Source of the DNA: Sorex araneus
Taxonomy: Eukaryota > Chordata > Mammalia > Eulipotyphla > Soricidae
Direction of reading: 5' to 3'
DNA: 64,000 bases
NCBI RefSeq assembly: GCF_027595985.1
Contig: NC_073306.1
Location: forward strand, 154,365,217 to 154,429,216
Shown: positions 1 to 12,740 of the stretch, piece after piece
Layout of the letters: each line of letters begins with the position of its first letter
Numbering within the stretch: the stretch's first letter is position 1
Made by a program: the position numbers and the translations under genes
The notes under the pieces: generated by a model
Databases searched by the model: none
The model's input: only the letters and a program-made list of their open reading frames with translations
What the model was told of the DNA's origin: nothing

Positions 1-500
1 CTCTGAACACCCCTGTGAAGTTATCAAAGGGCAAAGGAAAGGGCAGCCATAATTATCCTTATTTCACAGACAGGGGAGATAGTGACAGGAAAGTGGTTCA
101 ATTAAGTTCTCTAATGAGTTGTGCAGAAAGAAAGAAAAAGGACCCGGATCTCCAGAAAAATCCATTTATTCCTCAACCCTACCCTCATTCCCACCGCCCG
201 CCCCACTCCCACCACTATGTTGCTTTTTACTACTTCCTGAATTAGGATTTCATAGTAACATGGTTGGGGATTTCTGGCAGGTGAATTAGCAACAACAGAT
301 GTGCAGGCTACATTATTTTGTTCCTATCTTCCTGTGTCCAGTAACACTGCCTTTGAAGGGAAGCTTGAGAGCTATACATCCCTTCGCAGATGAGGCCGGG
401 ATGGGACAAGCCCAGGGGAAACTGAGAGTGCAGTGAGAACAGAACTCACAGAATTAAATTCCTCCATGGAGAAATTTTGGGTTAGTAAAGTGCTTCTTTT
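1..500. other. No feature recognised
   Basis: Mixed-composition sequence with no repeat, exon or RNA gene that I recognise. The longest open frame (positions 15-245) has low-complexity codon content and no family resemblance. Confidence 0.4.
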
Positions 501-504
501 TTTC

Positions 505-700
505 TCTTTAATATTGATTTAACATTTGTTTACAATGTTGTAAAACTTTAGGGTTATGGTTTAAACGCTCTGTCTGTGTACAGGGACTCACCACCGCCAC
601 CACAAAATTCCAGTGTCATACATCACCTTAGAAGACCCTCCACCCATTCTCCCTCTCCCCTGCTCATTCTTTGTAATATCCACTGTAACTTTGAGGTGTG
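505..700 (-). mobile_element. L1 3'UTR remnant
   Basis: The plus strand shows the antisense signature of the local L1 3' end: a T-rich start, then wording close to 'acaatgttgtaaaactt', then a C-rich stretch with 'accaccgcc' and 'cattctccctctcccc'. The same layout is seen at 29.8 and 39.85 kb. It is a diverged, 5'-truncated copy with no coding part left. Confidence 0.5.
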
Positions 701-2509
701 AAATGTAAAGAACTAAAGCAAACAAACTGAAAAAAAGACTGCCAACAAATTTAATTCATACACCAGACTAGAGTCACACTTAGTGTGTGTTGCTTTGGTA
801 TACTAGAACCTTCCAATAACAACCACTTAACTTATTCACTATGTCATGGTAGAGTCACCAGATTAGTGACAAGAGTCAGATTGGTTTGAATAAATGTTAG
901 ATTCGCTTAAGCCCATGAATGAGAAGATGAAATTTTAATAGTCTAGAAGACCAATTATAAGCCAATATAGAATCTCCATGAAATATTCTCAGGAGATCTG
1001 GATTCTCTGCCTTTGCTACTGATTCTTTGGTGACTTTTTCATTGGAGAGAAGTTATTGAAAATAGTTGCCTTGTTTTGCATCCCTTAGAAGGCAGAAGAA
1101 ACAATTTTTAAAAAAAGTAACCCCTAGGCTCAATGGAAAACATAATATGCTTTTTTCCCCATGGGTGGTAAGCATCTCTGCCATCTCAACTTTGGAATAG
1201 ATAAGTGACACAAGGAAATCTTTAATATACTCATCAATTTTTGTCTAACTTTCTAGGAAATATGCATAAGCTCCTTAAGTTATGCTGATCTAAGGTGAGC
1301 CAGTACTTACCAACACATTACCAAAAGAAATTCTTGGTGTGTTCTATGATGTGAGAAGAAAGTTTAGTTCCATGATACTCACACACCTGTACTTCCCAAA
1401 ATTAGACACTGAATTCAACTCAGCAAAGACTCCTCATGTTTCTATTGCATCCCATCCTCTGTACTCTAAGATAACATTATCTTAGATTTTTTTATCAGAT
1501 GAGAATTCTGTCAAACTGAAGGCAAAGATCTGAGAGAGGGCATTATGTGAAACTGTAGAGAAAGGTCCTAGTAGAGACTTCATTGAATCCTATTTTAATC
1601 CCCTTGGTTCCTGCAAATAAATTGAAATCTGGCCTTTTATTACACATCCTTCTGGTCTTGTGATTTTAGCCATTCTAAACTCACGTAATTTTCTAAGTTA
1701 ATCATGCATTTCCTCTCTGTGATACTTTTTTTCATACACATTTGCTTTTACGTGAAATTCTCTTCTTGATCCTACTCATCCTTCCATTTCCATGTGATTT
1801 CTTTACTCCATCTCATACTGCTTTAGGCAGATTAATATCCGTCACACCTAATATGGTTCCAAACATATTTGTTAGTGTTCAGTTCAATGTTCCAACAATT
1901 TAAAAGTTAACATGTGAGATAGATTTTTATAAAAATCAACAAACCAAAGACAAAATGAAAAGCAAAAGCAACCCTCAAACACATACTTTAATTTTATCTG
2001 GAATTTTATCTCTTTCTAGGGCTATTTTTTTAAGGGAACAATATGAAATTCATAAAACAAAGCTTTGATAAAAACACATTAGTAGCATTATTATTTATAA
2101 CTATAAAATGCTGAACATGATATGCCTTTTAAAATACTAAAATAAGAATATGTGGATGAGATTTTAGACATCCATTAAAATTCCTACCATGAAAAGTTTA
2201 TAAGAATAAAAATAGTTTTACTGTAATTTGAATGAAGAAAGTGGACTAAGAAATTAAACATAGCACCTAATAAAATTTAAATATTAAAAAATACCAATAA
2301 GGACAAACTTGGAATAAGAGAGAAGAATGAAAAAAGAAATTCCAAAATATTTTAACTAGTAGAACTGTGGATAATTGTTTTTCATTCTTATGTTTCTTAT
2401 TGCATTTTAGCATAATAATCTGACATTAAACTGAACTTTATTAAGATATGCTTTATAAATATAACCTTTATAGTAACAAACTCCATGAAATACATTAAAA
2501 ATCCAACTT
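701..2509. other. No feature recognised
   Basis: AT-rich sequence without a repeat or exon I can name and no long open frames. It is probably old unique DNA or unrecognisable ancient repeats. Confidence 0.4.
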
Positions 2510-2546
2510 ATATGTACATATATATATGTATATATATATATATATG
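2510..2546. repeat. (TA)n-rich microsatellite
   Basis: Imperfect TA dinucleotide run with interspersed TG and CA steps. Confidence 0.85.
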
Positions 2547-2970
2547 TCTTGTCTGTGTGTGAGTGCTGCATGTGTATCACAAACTAGGGGTAATATACAA
2601 ATGTATTTGAAAGACATAAATTTTTCAATAATTAAAATTTACTAATAATTTTAACTCTTCTTGGCAGGTGTTTCATATTTCTTGTGCAGTTTAATTATCA
2701 ATGATATAAAAGTAATATACTTGGTGAACATGTCTTAATTTGCTTATAGTGGACATCTGTTGTTTTTTTTTTCCTACCCAGCATGACTTTCTAATACATC
2801 TTGGGAGATGGCATGGTGATTTTTCTCTGTGGACCACTTTTATTATATTTGCAATTTCTGTGTTTGAGTAGGAATGGGCAGAATGCTCAGTTTGTTGTTA
2901 TTTTATTCCACTTTGGTCACAGAAATTGACCCAAAGATGGAGCAAGAGTCAAGCAGATCAATGTTAACTG

Positions 2971-3396
<426 letters not shown>

Positions 3397-3577
3397 ATGG
3401 CTTCTTTCTTCTGCTTTTTGGGGTCACACCTGGTAATGCTTAAGGCTTACTGCTGGCTCCGAACTCAGGAATTACTGCTGGTGGTACTCGTGGGACCATA
3501 TGGAATGCCAAAGATCAAACCTGGGTTAGCTGCGCACAAGGCCAGTGCCCTACCCTCTATATTGTCACTCCAGCCCC
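3397..3577 (-). mobile_element. SINE type A (tRNA-headed, SOR-like)
   Basis: Reverse-complement copy. The head end on the plus strand reads 'cactccagcccc' at 3566-3577. The conserved middle 'gggaccatatgg' and the B-box complement around 'caaacctggg' are present. It is diverged, and its tail side merges into the polypyrimidine tract. Confidence 0.85.
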
Positions 3578-6500
3578 AATGTCAGCATTCCTTTGGGTTT
3601 TACTGAACCCACCAAGGAAGGGATGTATATTTTCTCTCGAAATCAACTGTATTAAGCTATGAATACTGGGGCCTCAGGATCCTGGCTTTGCCAACAAGGG
3701 AAAAATTCTGTCCAGAATTGAACAGAACAAAACAGTCGCTGAGCCGAGCTGAGAGGTGAGAGGATGGAGGGAAAGAGAGTACTGCACAGAGAGCTAAAGA
3801 GAATTGCAGTTATTTTTATTTAAGTTCTAGATGCATGTGAGTTTGAAAGAACTTGAGGCACTATCCATCCTGGTTTTGCTTCAGCTCCTCAGAGGTATTT
3901 TTTTTATCCCAAACAATCAGAAGAACCCTTAGTCTTCACCACTGCTCTGGAACTTCACAGATTTGTTCTTTTACCCGTAAACATAACCACCTCTACAGAG
4001 AGTCGAAGAGAAATGGCAGTGCCAACATTCCCAGTGGAAAGATAGCTTAAAAGACAGCGTTTTCTGTTAACTTAATCTGTCCTATGTGGCTCTATCACAA
4101 TCACTGATTTTTCAGTTTAAGAAAGACAAAAAATTCAAAGACGCAATTGAACTGAGAAATCTTATAATATACGATTGCATTCAAACTGTCCATAGATGGT
4201 CTTCTTTTATGATTTTTTATTTGATACCATCTGTAGTCTTCTGATCTCTTCAAAGAATGTTGGCTTCTGATGATTAATTGCATAGCTATGGTATCTATCT
4301 TTTATAGTTGTAACAAAATATTCATTTTAACATCTTTTAAACAGATTCCTTGTTTGCCATATCTTAGAACCCTTCCAATGATTCATAGGTATGTTTTCGG
4401 ACTTCCAATGTTTATATAAAACTTTTATTTTTGACCTTAAATGAGAACTAAAGAACACATATATTATTGTGAAATAAATATTTTCACACTTATTTCTAGA
4501 ATTAAATGAGAACTAGTAGTTTCAAATTTGAGATTCTTTTTTTCTATATGAACTTAAGCATTTGATTCTAGAAAGAGTGGTGATGATAAAAGAATTAATA
4601 CTCCCATCCTCCAAGCTGGTAGGAAATTTCTAAGATTTTCATTTGGGTCTTTTTTTTTCTATTATTTATTTCCATGGAATCATTCAATTAGCTCCTCTAA
4701 TAATAAGCAACTGCTCAGTGAAATGCCAAATGCTGGATATATTTCACTGAATAATTTTAACAAACCAAAATAAAACACCAGAATCATTACCTTTCTCATG
4801 GGACACTTGTTGGAAGGTTCAATGAATGCAGCACCTGAGGTGAACAAGGGTAATAGAGTTTGTAATAATTAATTCACAACAGCTATTCTCTAGCGATCAA
4901 AGATTGAATCATATGCAAGTGTGGTTTTAATTTCCTCTTTTAAATGAAGAACAAGCGAAACTATAAATCACATATCCAATTCTGCCATAAATCTCATTTG
5001 TTCCGTTGCCTGGCGACAGTCCGAAAGAAATATTTTATTCTTTGCATTCCTTGTCCATATCAAGTTCATTATATTTTATTCTTTCTAGTAATAAGTAAGC
5101 ACAAGGCTTGCAAAGGCTGAAGTCATTGGTAATGAATTCTCACCCAACCCCCAATATTGACAGTGATAGACAATCAGACATGCAAAGGATATTGACTTAA
5201 CATTGAACACTGCTGTTTACATTCTGAAGGAGATGAGACAAATGTAGCTTGTGTGAGGGCTTCTTACAGTGATTCATAGATGGTGTTGGAAAACTAGTTT
5301 CCTGCAATCCCTAACTTTAGGAGACACATATTCCTCAATTATAAAGCTCCTTAACCATTCTGACATTAAATTCTCTCCACTCATGTTATGATACTTCTTA
5401 ATCTAGTTATATATTAAAAAAGAAAAATATATAATTCTTTTCATTTCTTAATCTTCTGTGAAGCAAGTTATTTTTTTTAAAAATTAGTTTGTAAATACTT
5501 CAGATATCAGTAAAATTTTAAACTAAGTTTGTGGGACCTTTTCTTTCTCCCAAATTCTGTTCTTGATTTGAAGTTGTTCAGATTTTGACATAATTTTCTT
5601 TGTATTTATATTTTCAAATGTTTAATATATTTTGGTGGGTATGAAACCTTTGCTCTGGAAATGCCTCTGCTTGATGTAATAACCTAAGAGTAGATAGCAC
5701 AGATGAGCTTCCCTTTCTTTCCAAAAGAATGGTTTTGCCCCAGTTACATATTGATATGCTAAGTTAGAAGTACAATGTTCCAAAAATAATGAAAAACTTA
5801 TGCAAGATGTCCTTAGTCTCATATTTAGACCAGTTTAACAGAGAATAGTATTAGGATTTTGAACATAATGTGGCACAAATTTGTGTTTGTTGATCATAAA
5901 TTTGAAAGTAAGATTCTGACTCATCTTGAACTTGTAAGGATACATATTTTTGAATAATATCCCTAAAAGTCATAGCTCATCACTTTGTAGGCAGGAAAAC
6001 AACTTTCTGAGAAGGAGTCACGGCTTGCAATTCTAATCTCAGTCTCTTTGCTGTGTCTTATTGTATAAATCATCTGATTTATTGGCTCCTTTGAGTTTCC
6101 TTCAGGGAAAACAGTCTTTTTTCTCCATTTTCTCTCAAGAAAATATACGAAATGCCATGGACATTTGCTAAGATAATATACTTCCTTTGAAAGAATACCA
6201 AACCAAGAGTAAAGTTTTCTGGGCAAAATATTTCAATTTATCCTTTTACTAGGGATAAATTTCTCAATAAATTTCCTAAGTCTCAATTTCCTAGAGAGTA
6301 AATTTAGAGATTTCTAAGAAGTGAATTTCTAAATTTCTTTTAAATTATTATAAACTATGATAAGAACATTTTCCCTCTGTTTATCTGATAACATCTGAGG
6401 TCAAGTTGAAATGAGTAAATTCATGTATAGGCTGAAAAATAGTTTATAGTACTGTATACACAAAACATATTTCAAGCAAATTTTTTGGCACTTAGAGAAC

Positions 6501-7481
6501 ACACACACATGTAGAGTGAGTATGAGAGGGTGAGGGACAGACAGAGACAATGACACAGAGCATGTTTGTGTACCCTCATCATTGCCTTCTTATTAGATAA
6601 CATGATTTTCTGCATTTTACAAGTCAGAAACTGAACCACTAAGAATCAGAGAATATAGTAGTCAGAATTACAGCTGACTTTTGATAGTATCAAGTTTGAA
6701 TCACACAGGTGGTTTGACTGCATAGAGTTGGTCCTTAAGCTTTGAGCTATTTGTTAGTTTTCTCATTGAAATGTCATCACTTCAAATCTTTATAGATGTG
6801 TCAAGTTCTTTCATTACTTTGAGGTATTTGAAAGTCATGTACACAATGTCTATAATGATATTGTGTGGCAAAAGTTAATCCCCAAAGTTCTATTTCAGCC
6901 TCCTACCCTCTTTCCATAGAAGCAGCTTGCTTCTAATGACTGGACCACATGTTAGTGCAGAATTATCTGTGTTAGTGGAGAATTATCTGTGTGTTTTGGT
7001 TTGTTGCTGCTAATTCATTTTAGTCATGGGAAATGATATCTCTTAGAGTTGCTGCATTCTAATTTCCTGAGCAATTTGTCCTTTCTCTTCTTTGGAAGGC
7101 CTTCGTGAGATTTCCTCTAGTACAGTAATTCTTGTGGATATTGCAAAGTAGGTTTTGTGATGTTTGAGATTTGAGACAGAGATTTTAAGATATATATTCA
7201 TATACCTTTTTTTCCCACAAAGGAAGAAAGAATATTTTGAATGATGATAATGTGTACTAAAGAAGAAGGACATTTTCTATCAATATACAATTTTAAATTG
7301 CAGTAATAGAGTTAGGAAGATCAAGTAGAAGAATGCAAGAGTAAAATAATTCAGGTGACAAATTATATTAAGTTGAATTGATGCAATGACTTATAAGGGT
7401 AAAACTGAGTCAATTTGAGAAATTTGAAAGAGATCAAGTGTCGTTGAGTCAGTTATTCTTGAGGGATTGAGAGAGAGATGG
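3578..7481. other. Long stretch with nothing recognised
   Basis: Nearly 4 kb of AT-rich sequence with no recognisable SINE, L1, LTR or exon. Around 4880-5090 composition is more balanced and no repeat wording appears ('gttgcctggcgacag' near 5005), so that part could be a conserved non-coding element. I cannot test conservation here. Confidence 0.4.
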
Positions 7482-7490
7482 TACTCAAAA

Positions 7491-7722
7491 TCACTGTCAC
7501 TGTCACCGTCATCCTGTTGCTCATTGATTTGTTCAAGCGAGCACCAGTAACGTCTCCATTGTGAGATTTGTTACTGTTTTTTGGCATATCGAACACACCA
7601 CAGGTAGCTTGCCAGGCTCTGCTGTGCGGGCGAGATACTCTCGGTAGCTTGCTGGGCTCTCCGAGAGGGGCGAAGGAATTGAACCTGGGTCTGTCGCGTG
7701 CAAGGCAAACTCCCTACCTCTC
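7491..7722 (-). mobile_element. SINE type B, full length
   Basis: Plus strand starts with the antisense tail (repeated 'cactgt' units) and runs through 'cgtctccattgtgaga', 'tttggcatatcgaa' and 'ggctctccgagaggg' to the antisense tRNA head. It is bounded by a 10-bp direct repeat TACTCAAAAT at 7482-7491 and 7723-7732, which I read as the target-site duplication. The first T of the element is shared with the repeat. Confidence 0.93.
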
Positions 7723-7732
7723 TACTCAAAAT

Positions 7733-8183
7733 AATTCCTTTATATCTGACTTCAGAATTTGGAGAGTGGTGGGAAAATTATTTTACCACTCCGGGATTCA
7801 GCGTGTTTGAAGTAGAGCTTCATAGTTGTTTAAGATATTGGAACATTCTAGTGAAAGGATGCAAAGGAACCTAGCACGGCCTCAGAAGTCGACAATGCTT
7901 ATTCAAGAGGAAAAAATTATAACTTAGGAGCCCTGAAAAAGTAAATTATTTCTTTAACTTAAACTTAAAAGACATGTGACAGTTACCCAGAATAGGTAAA
8001 AGTGTATAAATTTCATATATACATATAGAAAACAGAAACAAAAAAAGAACAACCTTTTTGGGAAGTATAACCAGCATTTACTCTTTTTTGTAAACTAGGC
8101 ATCCAAGTTAGTAGCAGCCAGACATAACTTGAATTCACAACTTTTCCTTAAGACGAATACTGAGATGATAATATGGTTCTTGT
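7733..8183. other. No feature recognised
   Basis: AT-rich spacer between two SINEs. Confidence 0.4.
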
Positions 8184-8200
8184 AAAAAATAGCAATTTGA

Positions 8201-8374
8201 GGGGCTGGAGAGATAGCACAGCGGGTAGGGCGTTTGCCTTGCACGCGGCCGACCCGGGTTCAAATCCCAGCATCCCATATGGTCCCCTGAGCACAGCCAG
8301 GGGTAATTCCTGAGTGCAGAGCCAGGAGTAACCCCTGTGCATCGCCAGGTGTGACCCAAAAAGCAAAAAAAAAA
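8201..8374 (+). mobile_element. SINE type A, young full-length copy
   Basis: One of the two best copies in the window. It has a tRNA-like head with A-box 'tagcacagcgggtag' and B-box 'gggttcaaatcc', then the type A body ('catatggtcccctgagc', 'gtgcatcgccaggtgtg') and a run of A. A perfect 17-bp target-site duplication, AAAAAATAGCAATTTGA, lies at 8184-8200 and 8375-8391. The A-rich start fits integration by L1 machinery. Confidence 0.97.
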
Positions 8375-8548
8375 AAAAAAATAGCAATTTGAGAAAATTT
8401 AGATTATACACAACAAAAGACCATTCTAATAACCAACATAGTGGAAAAGAGATCCCAAATTAAGTTTTCTTAAGTAAATATCCTAAAGAAGAATAGTTTA
8501 ATACTAGAAAAGTAATAGGTGACAGTTTATTATTAAAATTGTTATGCC

Positions 8549-8742
8549 AGGGGCCAGAGTAACAAAACAGTGGATAGGGCACTTGCCTTGAACTCTGCTG
8601 ACCTGGGTTCAATCCCTGGCCCTCCATATGATACCCTGAGTGACATCAGGATTGATCTCTGTGCATAGAGCCAGGAACAAGCCCTGAGCAAAGCCAGTCC
8701 CCCTCGCCCCCTCCTCCGCCCCCCCCCCCCCCAAAAAAAAAC
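8549..8742 (+). mobile_element. SINE type A, diverged, with C/A-run tail
   Basis: Starts GGGGCCAGAGTAACA and keeps 'acctgggttcaatccc' and 'ccatatgataccctgag'. The tail is unusual: a C-rich block ending in about 14 consecutive C, followed by nine A (roughly 8700-8742). Confidence 0.88.
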
Positions 8743-9289
8743 CTGCTTGCTATTTCTTTGAGTGTGATAGAACTTTTTCTTGACTACTCTTGGTTTTGGA
8801 TGTTACTAAATATTGGCCAAATAAAATTAAGTGTACATAACTATTTAGATGAAATTAGCCTCTGATGGAATAAAGCAGAACAATAGGGAAAATTTTAGTT
8901 ACTTGACTTTTCTCATTCAGATCCACCATTAAGTAAAAAACAATTCTATTTTTCAGTGCCAGATAAAGTGAAAATCGAAATAGTAAGTAACATGTAAAGG
9001 TTTCTAAAGAATGTTTTAATTTCCTTTGTCTGTTCCTGGTAAAAATAAGCATGTGAAGTTTACACGAAGTCTCAGATAAAGAGCACTGTAGTTCAGTACA
9101 CATTTGCCAGAGGAATATCTTTGTTGAAGACATAAGATTCAATTATTATGGAAATGCTTTATTAATCACCTATTTGTTGACATTTTATCATTAAATGAAC
9201 CAGAGCAGCTATGATGGATAAAAAAAAAAGTACCTAAATAACAGTCTGACATTCAGAATACAGTTTTTAAGATTTCAGTAATTATAGTG
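8743..9289. other. No feature recognised
   Basis: AT-rich sequence with no recognised repeat or exon. Confidence 0.4.
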
Positions 9290-9427
9290 AGTTTTTTAAC
9301 CACACCCTGCTATGCTTAGAAATTACTCCTGGAAGTACTTGGGGGTACAATATGCAGTGCTGGAGTAGAATAATGGCTGACTGCTTGTAAGACAAACACA
9401 TTACCTATTGTGCTATCACTCCCTCCC
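9290..9427 (-). mobile_element. SINE type A, old fragment
   Basis: Antisense type A wording: 'aattactcctgg', 'gggggtacaatatg', and 'tgctatcactcc' at the head end. Heavily mutated. Confidence 0.7.
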
Positions 9428-10423
9428 AACTCTAATGATTTTAAGTCAGGCATTCCCGAGAAGCCCAGTTTGTCTCATTTCTGTGTGCCATCAGAAAATT
9501 TAATTGGAGCTTTGAAGTTCCATTCATGACCTTTTCTTTATCCATGTGTGTTAGAGATATGCTCAAGGATAAGGCAAGACATCACAGGTGAAATGTAGAG
9601 CTTAGTTCACAGGTCAGGGGAGACTCCCTAGACAAATGATCTGCTTTTCTCAGAGTGTTAACGGTCACCTTGCGGACCTCCAGCCTGCCCGACACACAGG
9701 GATCTGAGATAAGAACACTGTGAGATTGCAGAGTCAGCTGTAGGCTGGGCAGGGCAGGAAAAGATGCATAGATAAGGTGACCAATGAGGTGACCTCCCAG
9801 GAAAGATTTTATCTGAGCATGAGGAGACATGTGGATGTGTTCCCTTGGCCTGTTAGGATCACATGCAATGAAGTGATACATCTTCAGTATTAACTGCTCA
9901 TCAACCTCGTTAATGTACTAGATGATTTGAGTTCTTTCTTAATATCCCTCATTATTTGCTGTCTTGCCCAATTTAACCTCATCCATCTGAAAGATGGGAA
10001 ATTGTGTTTAGATTCTTTTTTCATTGTTGTTTGGGTTAAGCAGGCTTGAAAGCGATGAATCCTTAATGACCCATCCTTATTATGTGAGAAAATTACATAA
10101 TGCAGTTTACCAGCTTGGTATTTAACCTTAAATTTTAACTCCATTACTTAGTGATTAACCTTATGCTTTTATATGACCCCATTTTTAGTAGAGACTCACT
10201 CCTGCATCATTGTGAAATAAACTAGATTAAATTCAACAAGATTCCCCAAGTGCCTAGACCGAGCCCAGATATTTTTCTTATTCATCTTGGAGACCTGATG
10301 ATCTGGCATGGTATAGCATAAAATATGTGCTCAATAATAGTTTTAGTAAATCCTCCCTCACCCCCTCCTCCTCAGTTACAAAGTTGTTGCTTTTAACATG
10401 AAAAGTTAAAAAAAATTATGTGA
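9428..10423. other. No feature recognised
   Basis: Unique-looking sequence. Short open frames on the minus strand have no family resemblance I recognise. Confidence 0.4.
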
Positions 10424-10518
10424 ATGTTAGTCTGTTTTGGCTGCCGTTTATAAAAATCTATTTATAAACGTCTGTTTACAAAAATCCCATAAACTGAGTG
10501 GCTCATGAACTTCAAATA
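10424..10518 (+). repeat. Head of an ancient mammalian repeat
   Basis: Begins 'tgttagtctgttttggctgc' and continues '..ataaactgagtggct..', the well-known opening of an old eutherian repeat whose later parts appear at 52.6 and 58.6 kb. I do not recall its database name. It is interrupted by the SINE at 10519. Confidence 0.55.
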
Positions 10519-10699
10519 TTTGTGGAATTGAAGAGATAGTACAGTGGGTGGGTTGGTTGTCCTGCATGTAGCTGACCCAGGGTCAGTCCCTAGTACCACA
10601 TGTAGTCCTCCGAATACTACCAAGTATGGTCTCTGAACACAACCAGGTGTAAGCCCTGACCACAGCCAAGTGTGGTCCCCACAAACCAAAAAAAAATTT
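10519..10699 (+). mobile_element. SINE type A, diverged
   Basis: Head 'agagatagtacagtgggt', B-box region 'gacccagggtcagtccc', body ending 'aagtgtggtcccc' and an A-rich tail. It is inserted into the ancient repeat just upstream. Confidence 0.85.
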
Positions 10700-10727
10700 A
10701 AAAAAATATATTTCATATCCAATGAAT

Positions 10728-10835
10728 ATTGGATATGCCAAAAACAGTCACAATAAGTCTCTCAATGAGAGATGTTACTGGTGCCTGCTCGAACAAATCA
10801 ATGAGCAACAGGATGACAGTGACAGTGACAGTGAA
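10728..10835 (+). mobile_element. SINE type B, 5'-truncated
   Basis: Only the 3' half: 'ggatatgccaaaaacagt', 'gagatgttactggtgcctgc', and the tandem tail made of 'gacagt' units. No tRNA head precedes it. Confidence 0.9.
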
Positions 10836-10920
10836 ATATATTTCATGAATAGCAGGGTGTCCAAGATTATGATGCCTACACATTCTGTATCTATGGGTTC
10901 AAATAGATATTGTTTGCTGA

Positions 10921-11345
10921 ACTTTATTTTTCGTTTAATTTTATTCTAGCCACATGATTTACAATATTGATAATGGAAATATTTCATGCATAAAACATCC
11001 CAGCATCACATCCTTGAACCAGTTTTCCTTCACTATGTCCCCGTGCCCACTGCCCACCACCCTGTTTTATTTCCTGTACAGTGATATGCCTCCTACTAAA
11101 GACCAGTATTCTGTTGCCTTTGGATTCTTGTTTCCTTACTCTATTTCTTTATATCCCACACATAAGGCAGATCATTCTGTATCTGTCCCTCTCCTTCTGG
11201 CTATCTTCACTCAGCATGCATGCTATTCCCCAGATCCATCCACATAGTAGCAAATGGCATGATTTTTCTTCCCTCACAGCCAAGTAATATTCTGCTGTGC
11301 AATGTACCTCTTACTATCATTGACTTTCCCATTGTTTCTTCAGCT
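10921..11345 (-). mobile_element. L1 3' end, copy 1 of a stack
   Basis: Antisense L1 3'UTR and ORF2 C-terminal region: a T-rich start, 'gttttccttcactatg', then 'cactcagcatgcatg' and 'ccaagtaatattctgctg', the antisense of the ORF2 tail that recurs at 12.8 and 40.5 kb. 5'-truncated. Confidence 0.75.
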
Positions 11346-11375
11346 GCCTGAAGTGCTCAGGGAGCTCTGTGTGGT

Positions 11376-11376
11376 C

Positions 11377-11435
<59 letters not shown>

Positions 11436-11438
11436 TTG
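11376..11438. repeat. (TTTA)n microsatellite
   Basis: Uninterrupted tetranucleotide run of about 62 bp between two L1 3' ends. It probably grew from an antisense poly(A) tail. Confidence 0.95.
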
Positions 11439-11474
11439 TTTCTTTTGTAGGTCCCTTCAGAGCCAACCTATCTT

Positions 11475-11858
11475 TGATTTTTTTTTTTAACATAGTAGCC
11501 ATGAATTGCGAAGGTATTCATGTTTGAGGTACAGACACACAATGCTGGAGCACTAACCCCTTCACCAGTGTCCACTGCCCTCTACCAACACCCCCAGTTC
11601 CTCTCACCCCCAGCACGTTCTGTGACAGGCAATTTAATTAGTAATTTTAGGCACTGCGGTTTACTTGACTGTCACTGAGAAGGTTTCACGCTTAATGTTT
11701 TTACCACTTTTAGACACTCCCCCTTCTCTGAAGTGCTGCTTCCCACCACCTTTATTGCAGTGCTCTCTTCCCTGTCCCTCACCTCCAAAGTGTCAAGCGT
11801 CCTATTAAAAATCAGTTCTCCTGTTTTGCACTTGTATTAGTTTTGGGCATTTCCCTTT
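11475..11858 (-). mobile_element. L1 3'UTR, copy 2 of the stack
   Basis: A poly(T) start at 11478, then the usual antisense 3'UTR order: 'cataattgcg'-like wording, 'caccagtgtccactgcc', 'cccccagttcctctcaccc'. There is no ORF2 part. Confidence 0.65.
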
Positions 11859-11867
11859 TTTTTTTCC

Positions 11868-12097
11868 TGAAACATTGACTTTTATTTAATTAAAGAAAAA
11901 ATTTTTTAACTCAATCACCATGAGATACACAGTTATAAGGTTGCTTATGATTGGGTTTCAGTCATATGATATTCCAATACCCATCTCTTCACCAGTATGC
12001 ATTTCTCACCGCCAGTGCACTCAGTTTCCCTCCCACCACCCTCCCCACCTGCCCTCTCCCAGCCCCCACCTGCCTCTCTCTATGGCAGGCACTTAGG

Positions 12098-12154
<57 letters not shown>

Positions 12155-12740
12155 TCTGGGCACTATAATATGCAATATAGATACTAACACTTTATCATGC
12201 ACATCCCTTTACCAATTTCCAGCACTTAGTTGTTGTCCTCAGTGATCATTCCCAGCTATCATTGTCATACTGATTCCTTCTCTATCCTAACTGCCTTGCT
12301 CCGCCCTTTCACTTTGGCAAGCTTCCATCCATGGACAAGTCTTCCTGGTCCTAGTTTTTGCATTAATCTTATACCTGCTTTTTTTTATATCCCACAGATG
12401 AGTGTTTTTGGGTTCCCTGGGTGTATTCCCAGAAGTAATATTGCTGGGTCCTATGGAAGCTCAATTTCTAATATTTTGAGGAATACCCATATTGTATTCC
12501 AAAATGGCTGGACCAGTCGCATTCCCACCAACAATGAATTTTCTTTTCTTCCCAGACCTGTATTCAGCACTGGTTGCTCTTATTCTTTTTGAATAAGAAC
12601 ATATTCACCACCAGTTTTTGTGGTGTGAGATGACATCTAATTGCTGTTTTGATTTACATTTTTCTGATGATTAGTAATGTAGAGCACTTTTTCATGTGGC
12701 TTTGGGCATTTCTTATTCAAATAATTCTGTACGTCTCTCA
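11868..12740 (-). mobile_element. L1 3' end with ORF2 C-terminus, copy 3
   Basis: Antisense 3'UTR ('aatcaccatgagatacacag', 'cttcaccagtatgcat') broken by a CT run, then ORF2 tail sequence including 'gggttccctgggtgtattcc' and 'gaccagtcgcattcccacc', running to 'tgtggtgtgagatgacatc'. Frames are broken throughout. Confidence 0.8.
12099..12151. repeat. (CT)n microsatellite
   Basis: About 52 bp of CT dinucleotide inside the antisense L1 3'UTR. The L1 3' end at 39.5 kb carries a pyrimidine tract at the same internal place. Confidence 0.95.

Noticed and set aside
8201-8270. Possible tRNA gene (A-box and B-box)
   Set aside because: The boxes belong to the tRNA-derived SINE head. There is no cloverleaf-competent full tRNA and the sequence continues into the SINE body and poly(A).
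8135-8411. Minus-strand frames reading GSHLAMHRGYSWLCTQELPLAV and similar
   Set aside because: The same peptide recurs at 13.8, 17.1, 45.6 and 46.2 kb because it is the translation of the type A SINE. Not a protein family.
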